Under the pieces are notes generated by a model that saw only the letters and a program-made list of their open reading frames with translations, had not been told where the DNA came from and did no database searches. From Flammula alnicola (lineage: Eukaryota; Basidiomycota; Agaricomycetes; Agaricales; Strophariaceae): DNA of 64,000 bases. The position numbers were made by a program, and so were the translations under genes. Shown here piece by piece: positions 46,305 through 58,396 of this stretch. The DNA lies in NCBI GenBank assembly GCA_015499995.1, contig JADNRV010000123.1:96003-160002 (forward strand), written 5' to 3'. Positions within the stretch are counted from its first letter, which is position 1; each line of letters begins with the position of its first letter.

Positions 46305-46850
46305 CATAGACATCCAATAACTCCCGCCATCAAGCAGAAGTCTTAGTATTACAGACTCTGGCGGAATGGGGGGGGGCCATTCTGGTACTAATAGCTGGAA
46401 AAATGGACGGGGAGTGGGAAAGCGGGTGGAGAGTGTGTTCGCAGCAGGCGCTGGAACGGGCGGCGAGTAGACGCTGGAACGGGCGCCAAGTAGGCGCTGG
46501 AACGGGCACCAAGTAGGCGTTGAGGGCCGATGGCGGCGGAGGCAGAGCAGAAGTGGCGGAGCAGAAGTGGTGAGGTGAGAGGTGGTCCCGGAGTATGACG
46601 GTGTAGGGACAGCATAGATATGGTGGCGTGGGGCTCGGTGCACCCCGCGGAACACACTTATGTCGTGTAGAGACAGTGGTGGCGTGGGGCTCGGTGCACC
46701 CCGCGGGACACACTCATGTCGCGTAGAGACAGTGGTGGCGTGGGGCTCGGTGCACCCCGCGGGACACACTCATGTCGCGTAGAGACAGTGGTGGCGTGGA
46801 GCTCGGTGCACCCCACGGGACACACTCATGTCACATAGAGTCAGATTATG
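46305..46850. repeat. Related subtelomeric repeat with a four-unit 56-bp minisatellite
   Basis: GGGCCATTCTGG-TAATAGCTG echoes the start of the coiled-coil fossil. A stretch at 46430-46540 carries the ~24-bp CGCTGGAACGGGCG repeats in the opposite orientation to copies 1 and 2. Then four 56-bp units with GGCTCGGTGCACCCC run from ~46617 to 46840. Confidence 0.7.
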
Positions 46851-46918
46851 CTCAGTGTACATAGACGGTAGCATGGGAATCAGTGCACCCCATGGAAAAC
46901 ACACCATCAGTGTACCCG

Positions 46919-47181
46919 AAAATTTGCTTGTCTGTAATATTTCAAAGTCCAACTCCTTCACAAACACGTTACCGTAATTCAAAGAGGATACATAAAGTGT
47001 TATTGCTATTTATGTTTGGATAAATCCAATATATAGTACAATGCACGCCTCTGGCGTGTATTTTACTATATATTTGACTTTACCATACAAATAAGCTCAT
47101 TCACTTATGATATACATCCAGAATTCACAAAGGGTTTCGGTTGAGTTGGACTTAGAAATATTACAGACAAGCAAATTGTTA
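46919..47181. repeat. Inverted repeat, ~34-bp arms
   Basis: TTTGCTTGTCTGTAATATTTC with AAGTCCAACTC at 46919-46952 is repeated as its inverse complement at about 47147-47181. Between them an imperfect palindrome centres on GCACGCCTCTGGCGTG (~47044). This looks like the two ends of a small transposon or a fold-back element. Confidence 0.55.
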
Positions 47182-48447
47182 AACCATACAGAGCGAAAAG
47201 GAATTTTTATTGAACGTCTCACGAAATTTATTAAGTTTCCCACACACGCAGATGACAACAATGAGAAGCTGGTTGAATAGATAGACTTAAAATAATATAA
47301 TACACGAGTGCTAACACAGAGTAAAAACTATGTAGGGTGTATCACAAAGAATCGGACCCGGGATCAGAAGTATTTGGGTTGAGGGGTCTGAACGTAACAA
47401 AGTTCGACTGTATAAACTCTAACAGATGGTCATACAGTGAGGAAACAATTTGTTTTATTAAAAACACTAATATGCGGCAAGAGTTATATTCTATTTAAGG
47501 TAAGCTAAGCGCTCGCAGAGGCGCGGAGGGTGCAATTGGGCGGTAAGAGGCAAACGAACACGCTGTAGGCAGCCTGGAGACTCCAGTGAGGTGACACCAA
47601 GGGGCAGGATATATGACTTGTCCGTCGTCGAGAAGTCGGACAGCGAGGAGGTGCTGCAGGTGAAAGAACGAGCGCAAAGCTTGTTCGTTTGTCGAAGTAG
47701 ATGCAGAGGAGGTTAGCGGCACCGCGGATGATTGAGTGCAGAGGATCGGGATTAACCCGACTTGTGGGCTTACGTCCTCCCTAACCCATGGGTGATGAAC
47801 GAGATATACCAGTCTCTTGCCAAAAGCCAGATTTTATTATTGAGAAGGATTGATTCTAATTGAATGCTTCTCAACAACAAAATATAGCTTTTAACAAGAC
47901 ACTAGTGTCTCGTTCAAAACTCAGAGGTCCGGAAGGATGCGAGCCACAGGGTCGCAACTGCCCCAAAGTCTTAGGGTGGAAGCGGCCGTGGGGACTCGAG
48001 TTGAGTAGCGCCAGGGTTGTGGCTTGTACGAACGATCTCTAGGCTCCTTCGTCGTCATGTGGAGGAGCGTTACGGCTGCGCAGAGGGCAGAATTAGGCGG
48101 CGAGGACGCTCGCGGGTGCATGGAAGCTCTCGGAGAGCAGACGCCGTCGAAGAGGGAGGTGTTGGTGTGGACAAATGAGCGCGGAGCACGTTCGCCAAGC
48201 GGGCACGATCATGATTAGCACGATAGCGGACGATTGAGCGCGGAGGTTCGGGATTAATATGACTTGTGGCTCACGTCCTCCCAAACCAGATGACGTTGGT
48301 CCGGTCTCGCCATTGGTAAGGCAGAAAGTGCGATGTATTCGTAAATATTAAACAACTACATATATCTGGGGATCATCGCGCGTCACCATTTGAGACTGGT
48401 GATGGCACCCGGCCCCCATCTGAGGAACGTCTGTCCCACGGCTGATC
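47182..48447. other. Subtelomeric sequence without a supported gene
   Basis: A ~60-bp block (GATTGAG-GC-GAGG-TCGGGATTAA ... GACTTGTGG ... ACGTCCTCCC) occurs at ~47727-47790 and again at ~48228-48290. GGGGATCATCGCGCG at ~48369 is a variant of a motif seen again at 51169, 54756 and 54823. Frames are short. Confidence 0.45.
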
Positions 48448-49738
48448 CTATTGGCCGGTGCTGAGTATATACAGGAGCCTGAGGGTTATATGGCCTGCAT
48501 AACGTACCAAAAAAATGAAATCTTCGCTAAATGTCTTGATGAGCGAGCTCATCGAGGGAAATTCGGGGAACACAATGATCTTGCGATCCTGGGTTGCAGT
48601 CTCGCCCTCGCGGAGCTGGGGGTTAGGCGGGTAATGGACGGTTACGTCGGCAAATGTCGGAAGAGGGAGGTCATCATGCGTTAGCTCAACGAGAGGGACG
48701 TCGTCGGCTGCATTTAATGGATTGTCGAAGGACTCGCGATAGAGGAGAATGATATCCTGAACGGCCTGCTCGCTAGCTAGCGACCTCAACATCTCCTCCG
48801 AGAGTTTGAATAAGCCTAAAGAAAAGAGACTTTGTCAGGCGGTCATCGACTTAAAAGAATAAAGGAGAATGACTTACGGGGAGCAGGGGTTTTCTTCGTC
48901 TGCTTCTTCTTCTTGCTGACTTGCGCTCCCAGTCCTTCCATCAGGCGCTCCAACTCCAACTCCATCTTCTCCATCTTCTCAATGTTCTCTGGTGTGTTCA
49001 GGAGCTCGGCGGCATTGCTGCATTTGGCCACGGCGCGAATGACGGCGGTGATTTTAGCCCCGGTCAACGTCGAGTCGTCGAGATCTGGTAGATACAAAAT
49101 AATAAGCATCATGTGGCAGGAAGTAGTAAGAAATCTATTTACCGTTGAATGCTTCAAGAGCTTCCTGCTCGTAGATAGCGAAGCGCTTCTTGGAGCGATC
49201 GAGACGCTCGGTCAAGTAGCTCCAAGTCCGCTGGGCAAGGGCCTGGGTGGGAGCACGGAAGCGTTCGGGTAGGCATCCCATTGCATCTAGACACTCGTCG
49301 CCGAAGAGTTCGACAGCGATAGCGTCCAAGCAAACTGGCAGCCAGATAGCGCCCATAGGCCACGAAGAGGCATCCTCCGTTTGCTCGAGGGATGGCAGTT
49401 GTTGGCGGCGATGACGGCGATGATCTTGTCGTGGATCCCAGCAGATCGCCAGATGGCGTTGATCCAATCTCGCCATTTCTCGCGACCAGGAAGGGCGGTG
49501 CTCGCCTTTGCGAAACGAAAGCAATCTTCTCGTCTTCCGTGGGCTTAGCGCGGTATTGGTCGAAATAGGATGCGATGTTGCTGGCATCCTCGGGCGTCCA
49601 TCCCTTCGGAAGTAGCTTAGGGTCCTCAGGAAACAGGCCGTGCTTGACGCCCGTAGCAGCCTGCCAGACGGGATAATCCCATGGGATGCCGAGGGTGTGG
49701 AGTTCGATGATAGCGCTCGCGATGGTATGGGTGGGCAT
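48448..49738 (-). pseudogene. Hypothetical protein gene, frameshifted; repeated basidiomycete family
   Basis: The start at 49738 gives MPTHTIASAIIELHTLGIPW. A frame switch near 49520 leads into EKWRDWINAIWRSAG, and another near 49385 into MGAIWLPVCLDAIAVELFGD. Introns follow at ~49140-49085 and ~48880-48818, with a Lys-rich coiled coil (ENIEKMEKMELELERLMEG) between them, and the last exon ends at 48448. I recognise the style as a repeated uncharacterised agaricomycete family, from memory and without a name. The frame breaks suggest decay or indel errors. Confidence 0.45.
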
Positions 49739-50204
49739 TTGAACAACGGGATTTCTGAGAGATGGGGATGAGCGTTCGATGTAACATTCAAGATATGTAA
49801 ATAGGACTACTTACCAGCAACAGAGCAATGCACGGTAGGGACGGATAAATAAATCACGAGTCGAATCGGAGAATCTGAAAGGAAAACGTCGTTAGCAGGT
49901 GTAATCGGACGGAGACAATAGAAAGGAAAACTTACGATGAGGCGAATGGGGCGCGACGCGCGTCAGGAGACGATAGTAACAGGGGATGGGGACGTGAATT
50001 TGAAGGCGAGAGCGACAGGAGGCTGGCGACCGCATGGAACGTTTGTCCCGAGACTCCGGGGGCACGCATACTAGCTAACAGTCGGGTTCAGACGGAGACA
50101 GGGGAAGGGAGAGAAAGGAGAAAGGACATACCGTCGATTGCAAATATCGCGCGGAAATCAGTCTACGGAGCGCGACGACAGATTTGGCAGATTGAGTCGC
50201 GAGA

Positions 50205-50760
50205 GCTATACTCCGGCGACCCGTTTTCTTCTATGGATAACGCAGAGGATAGAGCAGTCTAGTTTAGCCACGGAGAGGGACGGAGAATAGGGAAAGCACA
50301 TACCGGTTGCATGAAATATCATATTGGCGCGATCCGATCGCGAGCCCAAACGGATGAGATATGTTGGATCTTGAGGTATGAGTCGCAAGAGATATACTCC
50401 GGCGACCCGTTGTCTTCTTTTGACAACGCAGAGGATCAACCAGTGCGTTGTCGGCGTCGTTGAACCCGCCTCCATGGTGGAGGCGGGTTGAGGATCAGAA
50501 ATCAAACGTTGCGTGGTTGTGTGATGCTATTTGTTTACATCAGAGGCTTTCGCTCTGCCGCCGCGCCGTGCAAGTATTTATTTACATCAGAAGCTTTCGC
50601 TCTGCCGTCGCGCCGGTTATTTGTTTGCATCAGAGGCTGATGGCTGGGCGCCTAAAACGTTGGAACTCATGTCTCTCGCATTGGTTTGTGTTCAACGACA
50701 CCGGACAGCACTGGTCTATCCTCTGCGTTGTCAACGGGTCGGCGGAGTATATCTCTTACC
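50205..50760. repeat. Direct and inverted copies of a ~55-bp block
   Basis: TATACTCCGGCGACCCGTT followed by ...AACGCAGAGGAT occurs at ~50210 and ~50394 in direct orientation and at ~50706-50756 inverted. Between them lie a perfect palindrome (50463-50489) and three ~45-bp units containing CATCAGAGGCTTTCGCTCTG (50529-50640). Confidence 0.65.
50463..50489. repeat. Perfect 27-bp palindrome
   Basis: Arms AACCCGCCTCCA and TGGAGGCGGGTT around a 3-bp centre, perfectly complementary and GC-rich. It would form a strong hairpin. Confidence 0.75.
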
Positions 50761-51261
50761 ACCCAATTCACCAAATCGCTCGCCGTGCCCTATAGAAAAT
50801 TTCTTATTCGTCCGTTGTTGAAAGTTGCAATCCCACTGTCTCGTTCTTTTAGTCTGTCGATTAGCATGTAAATTAGCATCTATTTCTCCGCCCGCCACGG
50901 TTTCGCACAAGAGCTCACTGTTCCCTCCTCATTATCCATGTTACAATGTCCAAAGTGTTCTGGTTGAGTTGAATCATGATATTCATATTTTAAGGCAAAT
51001 GAAATGCATTCGTGTGTCGCTTACCCCGCTGTAACATTCCTTCAGGGCGTTCTATTGCTTCGTACAAGGATCTCGCCAATGACCTTCAACAATCTCACTT
51101 GAACCGTGTGCAGCTCTACTACCCAGTTCAATTTACTTAGGTTCTCCGACCTGCACTTTGGGCATGGGGATCGTCGCGCGTCACCAGAGAGATTCGCGCT
51201 CACGTTGACTTATGGTCTGAACTAAGTCAGGGCAAAATACTATCATGTTGACGGCTATATA

Positions 51262-54200
51262 TTACAAAAGATAAATAAAAAAAAAACCCGAGGACGCAAG
51301 CCAAAGAGCATGACACAAGAACGACGAATAATAAAACACAGATGTCATGATTTGGGCCTGCTGCAAGAATTCAGTAAGTTGAATTTGAAGAACAATCGAG
51401 TGCGAACTTACAGAACACGCAAGAATGGAGTGCTTAGGGACGGAACGCAGCACACAAGCTATCGACGATCGGAATTCTACAAGAAATGGCAAGGTAAATT
51501 GCGTCACGCAACAGTCAATCGAATGAGCACTTACGAAGCGACTTTTCTGACGCCGAACCCAATCCTCTACATACCCTGCCTGGTAATGGTCGACACCCAC
51601 CTCGATCCTCTTCGTTATCAGGTTGGCTTTCCGTAGGGCAGACCTCCACGCGCTCGCAGACAGAAGTTGGAAAGGCTGCGTACGGTTACGCGTGAGGCGC
51701 TTCTGATAGAACTCCTCCGCCAACGGCGTCCACTCCATTCGCAAGAAACAGCCCGTGGCACGCCACGTGCTATCCTGAGGCCACCACGAAAGCTGGGCGC
51801 GCGTTCCGTCGACGAAAACTCTCCTCCATACCCTTCGGAACAGAAGCGGTCTGGACGAAGTAGACGCCGCAGATGATGTCCTTGTCATTTTCGGTCAGCT
51901 GGTCGTCCACGAGCGTGAAACGATTGAACCGGCCAATGACATTACCGTGCGACGACGGCCCATCCAGAACAGTGGATGCCTCCAGGACGTCGCGAGCGAT
52001 CCGGGCAATGATACCGCCGTGTAGAAGTGCCGCGCGACCCTTGGACCCCTGAGAAGGTTTTCCCGAACCCGCAAATACTGCAGGTAGTCTTCCTGAGTCG
52101 GGGCGTACGTTTCTGGTCGACATCCAAGGCCAATCGAGGGCCGGGGATTGGGATAGAGGGGTGGAGGGGCTTCCACAGCAGCGACGGTGTTGAAAGGAAC
52201 TCCACGTCGAACAAGTTCCCGCGCAATGACGTCCACGGTTTGCCATTTCTCGCGGAAAATGAGCAAGACGGTGGATGGATCCGACGTCGCGATCATCCAA
52301 GGCTGCGTGTCCACCCAACCTCGCTTGTGGATGAGGTAGAGCACTGGAGTGCCCGTCGTTACAATATCGATGTCCAAGGTCTCGCTTTTAAGAGACACGG
52401 GTGACGGGTGCTGCGGCGTGTGGTCGAAAGCAGCAGGAAGATGTTCGAATGTCCAACTCGTGTTCAAGAGCATGTGGACGAGGTTGAGGACTCCATCCTC
52501 GACCCCGGGTGCTATTACAACCTGCGAGAGCGACAGGGCCGTCAGCGCCTTTTTGAACGAGATGCGCTCTTTCCGATCCTTGGAAAGCTTGATGTTCCAA
52601 TTATGGGGCGAATACAGGTCGAAACCGAAACGATCCCGCAGGAAAGTGACGGAGTCGACGGTCTCAACGTGGGATGCGTTGAGACGATTCTCTTCCGAGT
52701 GTCCTCTGCCACCGCATTCGGCCCCAAAACTGGTTGTCGCAGGTCTTCGACAATGGCGGTATCAAGGGAAGCTGCGTGTCGGTCGTTAGGAACCTGAAGA
52801 CGAGGCTTCACTGGGAGGATATAAGAGTCGTCATCAGATTCATCTTCGCTATCGAGGGGTTCTGCGGACTGGGGGTTCTCCTCCGAAAACTTAGGAAGCT
52901 GCGGGCACAGGTCCCACTCGTTCCGATGGGATGTGAACCGGCGTTGGTTGCGCGTGAAATTCGACCACTCGCATTCGACTTCCTTCGAGTTCACCTTCTC
53001 CCGGATATACGAGCCGCTATTCCCAATCTGCGTCCACACGTAGACCGTAGATGTTTTGCTGTAAAGGTGCTTCTTCGCATTCTCCTCTCGACTTAGTCGT
53101 CGCTGCCGCTCTGGCGCAGTCTCGGTGAGGAGACGAGCAGCCCGAGCCTGCTCTGCTTTCGCGAAGAACTTCTCCAGCTCTATCAACGCCTCGGATGTAG
53201 ACGTAGACGGCGCAAAAGGTGAGGCCGAGGGGGCGATTGGCACGGAGGTGGAGGTGGAGGGCGTGGATGACGACGGCGCATTCTGCTCCGGCTGTGAGGA
53301 GAGAAAGGAGGATCGTAGGGGTCGTCGACTGCCATGTAATCGTCAACGTCGCCTGAAGCGAAGTCATCGCGTCTGCCTTTCCCAGTGCGACTAATCTTGG
53401 GATCGTAATGGTAACTCGGTAAGACGAGGTTATTGGATGTTTGCGTCTTGACCTTGGCGGATTCAATGACATCTAGGGGAGGGAGAAGATCTAAAATGTG
53501 ACGATCTTGCGGCATTGTGGTCATGAAATCGTGGCCCCATAAGATCCAGACGGGAACACGCGCCAGAACGAAGTGGGGCAGCCAGCGCACCCAATGACTT
53601 TGGTAAGGATTTGACGACGACGCCGACACGGAAGCTTCCGCTAAAATTGGCCACGTACGACGTCCCGAGCAGGTCAAGCCATGCCCCATGGACCGGGCAA
53701 GAGCGTCGAGACATCAGTCTCAGGAAAGCAGTGTCATATGAGCCCGATGGGTCCATGTTCAACGCGAGGCCGAAGCTGACCACAGTCGCTAAGTCCTTGA
53801 AGGCATCGCGCGAACGAATAGCACATCGGAGTGCGATCTCTTTGGTTGCATGACCGTTACGATAGCCATATTCGTAAGGAGAACTGGGGAGGACGAGGGA
53901 GGGAAGGTCCCGAAGACTGAGTAGCTCGCCGCCGATATCGAGCAAAGCGTTCTCGAGGCGAATCCAGCGAATTGCGATGTTTTCGTCCAAGGCGAATTTA
54001 CGGTCGGAAGTACAGACGATAGCCTTAGAAAGCGCGTCCCTGGTAAGATTGAGACGCCCGAAGAGGTCTCCACTGTTCCTGACGAAGCGGGTTTGAAGGC
54101 CATATAGATTTCGGAGTCAGCGAGAATCGATGGCGTTTGAAAAATCTCGGCGGCCGTGGCGGTATGTGGGGATCATTTTGGGAACGTAGGAAGCGTTGGG

Positions 54201-54377
54201 AGAGACGACAAGACCTGACTCAGGATGCCACATTGCCGTTTTTATCGAACAGAGTAGGCGGAAGGAGGCCAGCATTGGTGCTAGAAGGAAGAAAATATCA
54301 GCTGGGGTGTAGAGAGAGTTGCAAAGTACGAACCGCGAAGAGGAGGACGGAGCGGCAGAGCGGGTGGAGGACGACAT
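51262..54377 (-). pseudogene. Large hypothetical gene, multiply broken; repeated basidiomycete family
   Basis: The start at 54377 (MSSSTRSAAPSSSSR) is followed by a short intron. In-frame stops and frame switches interrupt NASYVPKMIPTYRHGRRDFS, ALDENIAIRWIRLENALLD, PKSLGALAAPL, VPVWILWGHDF, then Ser/Asp-rich sequence, EKFFAKAEQARAARLLTE, FTLVDDQLTENDKDIICGVY and QLSWWPQDSTW. The pieces run in the same order and orientation, so they come from one ancestral gene. I recognise the last motifs as part of a common uncharacterised agaricomycete protein, but I cannot give it a function. Confidence 0.5.
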
Positions 54378-54539
54378 GTCGACGCGTCGAATAGCTATTG
54401 GAATGGAAAGTCTTCGTCTTGAGGGTCCAAGGTCTTGAAGAGTGCTACGCGATGAACGCAGTAGCACCAGTAATCCGTTGGTGGTGATGTGGCTAACCCT
54501 TCGTCTTGAGGTCCAGAGTCTTGAATAGTGCAATGCGAT

Positions 54540-54900
54540 AAACGCAAGACACCGGGAATCTTGAGTAGTGTGCTACGCGATAGACGCGGAGCACGCTGGT
54601 GGTGGTGGCGGTTGGCGAGTGAAAGTGCGTTAGAATCAGATCAAAACTTGACCATCGAAGGTCACGTGCCTCGGCATGCCTCCGTCCCGTGGGATCAGTG
54701 ACGATGCATCATGGCATTGTCCGTGAAAGGTCACGTGCCTCGGTCTGCCTCCCGTGGGGATCGTCGCGTCCCAGCACGACGACGCGCGTGATATTAATAA
54801 AAATCACGATTGCATTACATAGTGGGGATCGTCGCGCCCCAGTACGATGACACGGGTAATAAAATATAGCATCATAGCGCACCCCAGCACTTACAGATTT
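54540..54900. repeat. Repeated GGGGATCGTCGCG blocks
   Basis: GTGGGGATCGTCGCG with C-CAG-ACGA-GACGCG follows at 54756 and 54823, and GGTCACGTGCCTCGG-TGCCTCC occurs at 54659 and 54731. Related motifs lie at 48369 and 51169, at the edges of the two decayed hypothetical genes, so they may be element termini. Confidence 0.45.
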
Positions 54901-55042
54901 ACAGGAGAATATGTGGGCATTCTATGTCAAGAAAATGTACTCCGACCGTAATTTACTCTAAGTAGAAATGATAAGAACACCCTTAGGGTGCCGCCGTGTA
55001 AATCTCGTTGTAAATGTGAGGTTCTGTAGAAAATAGAAAAGC

Positions 55043-56564
55043 TCAGAGGTGAAATAGACATTTAGAATTATATTTACGCACTGTAAGCCTGGCCGCATAC
55101 GCACAATCCAATCGACGCACGGCGTTCCTACCCATCAGCTCCAACTCTCGCGTTTCTTCACAGTGTTCGAGCGCGTCGCCGATGTCGTTGGGTGCGGCGT
55201 CAAATTTGAGCATCGCAGTTTCACTGACCACCAAATGCCGGATGAGATCGAAGGCAGCACGGCTCCGCGCAATGGAATAAACGTCGAGTCCCAAATCCCT
55301 CTGTGTACGCCGACGTTAAAGTTAAGTCGCACATTCAGATTGAATATACAAAAAATGACTTACGATCCTACTCGCGATTTTCCTAATGATCAGTACTCCA
55401 AGAGAGGTGTTCAGGGATCTGCGTGTGGAAAGGTACTCCCAATCGAACCACTCGAGCTCCGCTTCGTGAAAATCCAATACCGCCTCGCGCTCGTGAGGAG
55501 TCATGATAACGTAGGGCAAGACATTATCCGAGTCGGGACTCCCGCGTGGAAGATTTGCGGCGGCTGCGGGTATAATCCCATTACTTCGCTCCTCTTCAGT
55601 CAGCAGGAGAAAGCGAGGGACAGACATGACGGATTTATGATTACGGTGAAATTTGCGACGTACTTATAGGATAGATCGCATTCAGATCTGGGTATGGAGC
55701 CGGCAGTAATGTGCATCGGGTTATATTGACACTACAAATATGATTGTTGTACGGAATAAGGAACTAAACGGCGTTTGTTTACACGACCGGATACTCGCAC
55801 CATCTAATCAAAACGCGCGGGGCGGGTTCCAATCTATCAGATTCTGGGTACCTGTCGAACGAATAGTCCGGCTTCGTCCACCAGACGCGATCCGATTGGA
55901 CATTTGGGATCCATTTCAAGTAATTGAAGCGTTTTCGAACGGCCTTGCGCATCTCTTCGATGGTTGCGTCGTCGGCGTCGGAAATCAGAACACCCCAGGC
56001 CAAGTAGTATTGCATAGAGGGGAAGTTCTGAGGTTTACCGGTTAGCTGTGTCCCCTTCTCAGGCCAAAATTTGTTGAACGCTGCATCCCAATCCTTTTGC
56101 GACGCTTTTTTAAACTGGCAGTCGCTGAAGTAGTCGCGCAATCGGAGGTTCTGATAGGTGGCGTCGTTAACGTGATCGCGCTGGTCTTTGCTCAGCATGC
56201 AGTACGAGGATTGCGAGGCATCTCTGCGGTTGGGAACCTTCGCTGTGATATCCACGAGAAACTGGCGCCACAGCGCCGTAAGTTTCGTGTCGATATCGAG
56301 CTCTTCCTCTTCCACCTCTGGCTGTTCATACTCTAAGTCGGACCCTTCATCGCGCATCAGAGGTTGAAGTTCATATCCACGCTCGCCCAGATTGAAGATC
56401 TTCGGCGCTTCTTCCTCGTCCAGGAGTCTCCTAGCGGTCCGACGGGTCTTGTTCGCTACGCGAAGAGGATTGGATGGGACGACGAGTTGGCCTTTAAAGA
56501 ATTCGGTATCGACTTCATCCCTGTCAATGCCAAAGATATAGCGGAATGTCTGATTGGTGATCAT
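55043..56564 (-). CDS. Hypothetical protein, repeated basidiomycete family (possibly 5'-truncated)
   Basis: The first exon (56564 to about 55779) encodes ~255 aa including LTALWRQFLVDITAKVPNRR, LRLRDYFSDCQFKKASQKDW, NKFWPEKGTQL and FPSMQYYLAWGVL. The middle exon (~55627-55355) gives MSVPRFLLLTEEERSNG and LDFHEAELEWFDWEYL. A last exon gives LIRHLVVSETAMLKFDAAP to the stop at 55043. Motifs match an uncharacterised family repeated in agaricomycete genomes (from memory). The upstream edge meets a hairpin and subtelomeric repeats at ~56620, so the original N-terminus may be missing. Confidence 0.5.
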
Positions 56565-56930
56565 CGGCGCATCCGCCTATCTATAGTGTTCCTACATTCC
56601 TCGCTCGGATGTGACCCGAATTCAGCCGGGGACCCTGAAAATTTTTTTGGGGGGTCCTTGACCAATTACAAGGTCCCAAAAAAATTCTTGGAGCGGCACA
56701 GTTCCTCGGTCCCTCGGGGCGGCGTCCGCAGACGTCCTGACACCGCACAACCCGACGCGAGGTCCTTTGACTGTAAAATGGAGGGCTGTCTATCCGGAGG
56801 GCCGGGTTAGGGCTATCTGACCCTGAAACAAAAACTTTGACCTTGATCGGTTAGGGTTCAAGGTCTCTGTGGCCCGATCGGTGCCTTTCCTCCGACGTTT
56901 TGGAGGGTAATAGCCTTCCTGTGCGTGATT

Positions 56931-57820
56931 CAAGAACTGTGCCACTCCAAAAACATGACAGATAGGTTCCCACAGGCCATAACTATTATCCCTGAACACC
57001 ACTAAGATGCACAGTTCTAGAAAACTGAGCATTGCCCCGAACGGTGGTGGCGTTTCAGCGTAAAAGGGCCGTCACGTCAATAGCGGCCGCGTCTTGAACT
57101 GTGCCAGCCTATGTTTTATCTCATGATTTTTTATATATTTTAAACTATTTTTGTGCCAAGCCACTAAGCTGCACAGTTCTTGGTTGTCTCTCAGCGCTCA
57201 GATGGCGTTTTGGCCCTGGGATCGACTAAATATTCACTGAGGCTGATCCAAGAACTGTGCCACTCCAAAAACATGACTGATAGGCTTCTACTGGCCATAT
57301 ACATTAGCAGTAAACACCGCTAAGATGCACAGTTCTTGAAAACTGAGCATTGCCCAAAACGGTGGTGGCGTTTCAGTATAAAAGGGCCGTCACGTCAATA
57401 GCGGCCGCGTCTTCAACTGTGCCAGCCCGTCTCCTATCTCATGTTTTTTTATATATTTCAAACTATTTTTGTGCCAAGCCACTAAGCTGCACAGTTCTTG
57501 GTTGTCTCTCAGCGGTCAGATGGCGTTTTGGCCTTGGGATCGACTAAATATTCGCTGCGACTGATCCAAGAACTGTGCCACTCCGAAAACATGACTGATA
57601 GGTTGCTACAGGTCATATACATTAGCAGTGAACACCGCTAAGATGCACAGTTCTGGAAAACTGAGCATTGCCCCGAACGGTGGTGGCGTTTCAGCGCAAA
57701 AGGGCCGTCACGTCAATAGACAGGGCATCTTCAACTGTGCATAGCTGGATTGTGTGGTGCAATTATCATTCATATATATCAACCCCTATGCCAAACAGCT
57801 AAGCTGCACCATCGATGGTT
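56931..57820 (+). repeat. 318-bp subtelomeric tandem repeat, ~2.8 units
   Basis: Units start with CAAGAACTGTGCCACTCC at 56931, 57249 and 57567, exactly 318 bp apart. Each carries GCACAGTTCT twice as inverse complements of AGAACTGTGC, plus GGTGGTGGCGTTTCAG and GGGCCGTCACGTCAATAG. The third unit diverges after ~57730. Confidence 0.85.
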
Positions 57821-57898
57821 GGCCATCAGTCTCCTAAATATACTCAGCGTAGACGTAGAATACTTCGACGTAGACGTAGAATACTTCAACGTAGATGT

Positions 57899-58265
57899 AG
57901 TTTATATCAACGTTATATCAACATAGACGTAGATTATATCAACGTAGACGTAGATTATATCAACGTAGACGTAGATTATATCAACGTAGACGTAGATTAT
58001 ATCAACGTAGACGTAGATTATATCAACGTAGACGTAGATTATATCAACGTAGACGTAGATTATATCAACGTAGACGTAGATTATATCAACGTAGACGTAG
58101 ATTATATCAACGTAGACGTAGATTATATCAACGTAGACGTAGATTATATCAACGTAGATGTAGATTATATCAACGTAGACGTAGATTATATCAACGTAGA
58201 CGTAGATTATATCAACGTAGACGTAGATTATATCAACGTAGACGTAGATTATATCAATGTAGATA
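57899..58265 (+). repeat. 21-bp minisatellite, ~17 units
   Basis: GTAGACGTAGATTATATCAAC repeats with rare single-base changes. Because 21 is a multiple of three, the array reads as YINVDVD repeats inside a 233-codon frame (57815-58516). The flanks degrade gradually (CTTCAACGTAGA, CTTCAGAATAGA), as expected of replication-slippage DNA rather than a gene. Confidence 0.9.
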
Positions 58266-58396
58266 GACTTAGAGTACTTCAGAATAGACGTAGATTACTT
58301 CAGAATAGACGTAAATTATGTCAATATAGACGTAGATTATGTCAAAATAGATGTAGTTTATATAGACATGTAGCTAAACCAAAGATTGGTCAGATG

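Noticed and set aside
57899..58265. CRISPR-like array
   Set aside because: The units are contiguous with no unique spacers, and the sequence is eukaryotic.
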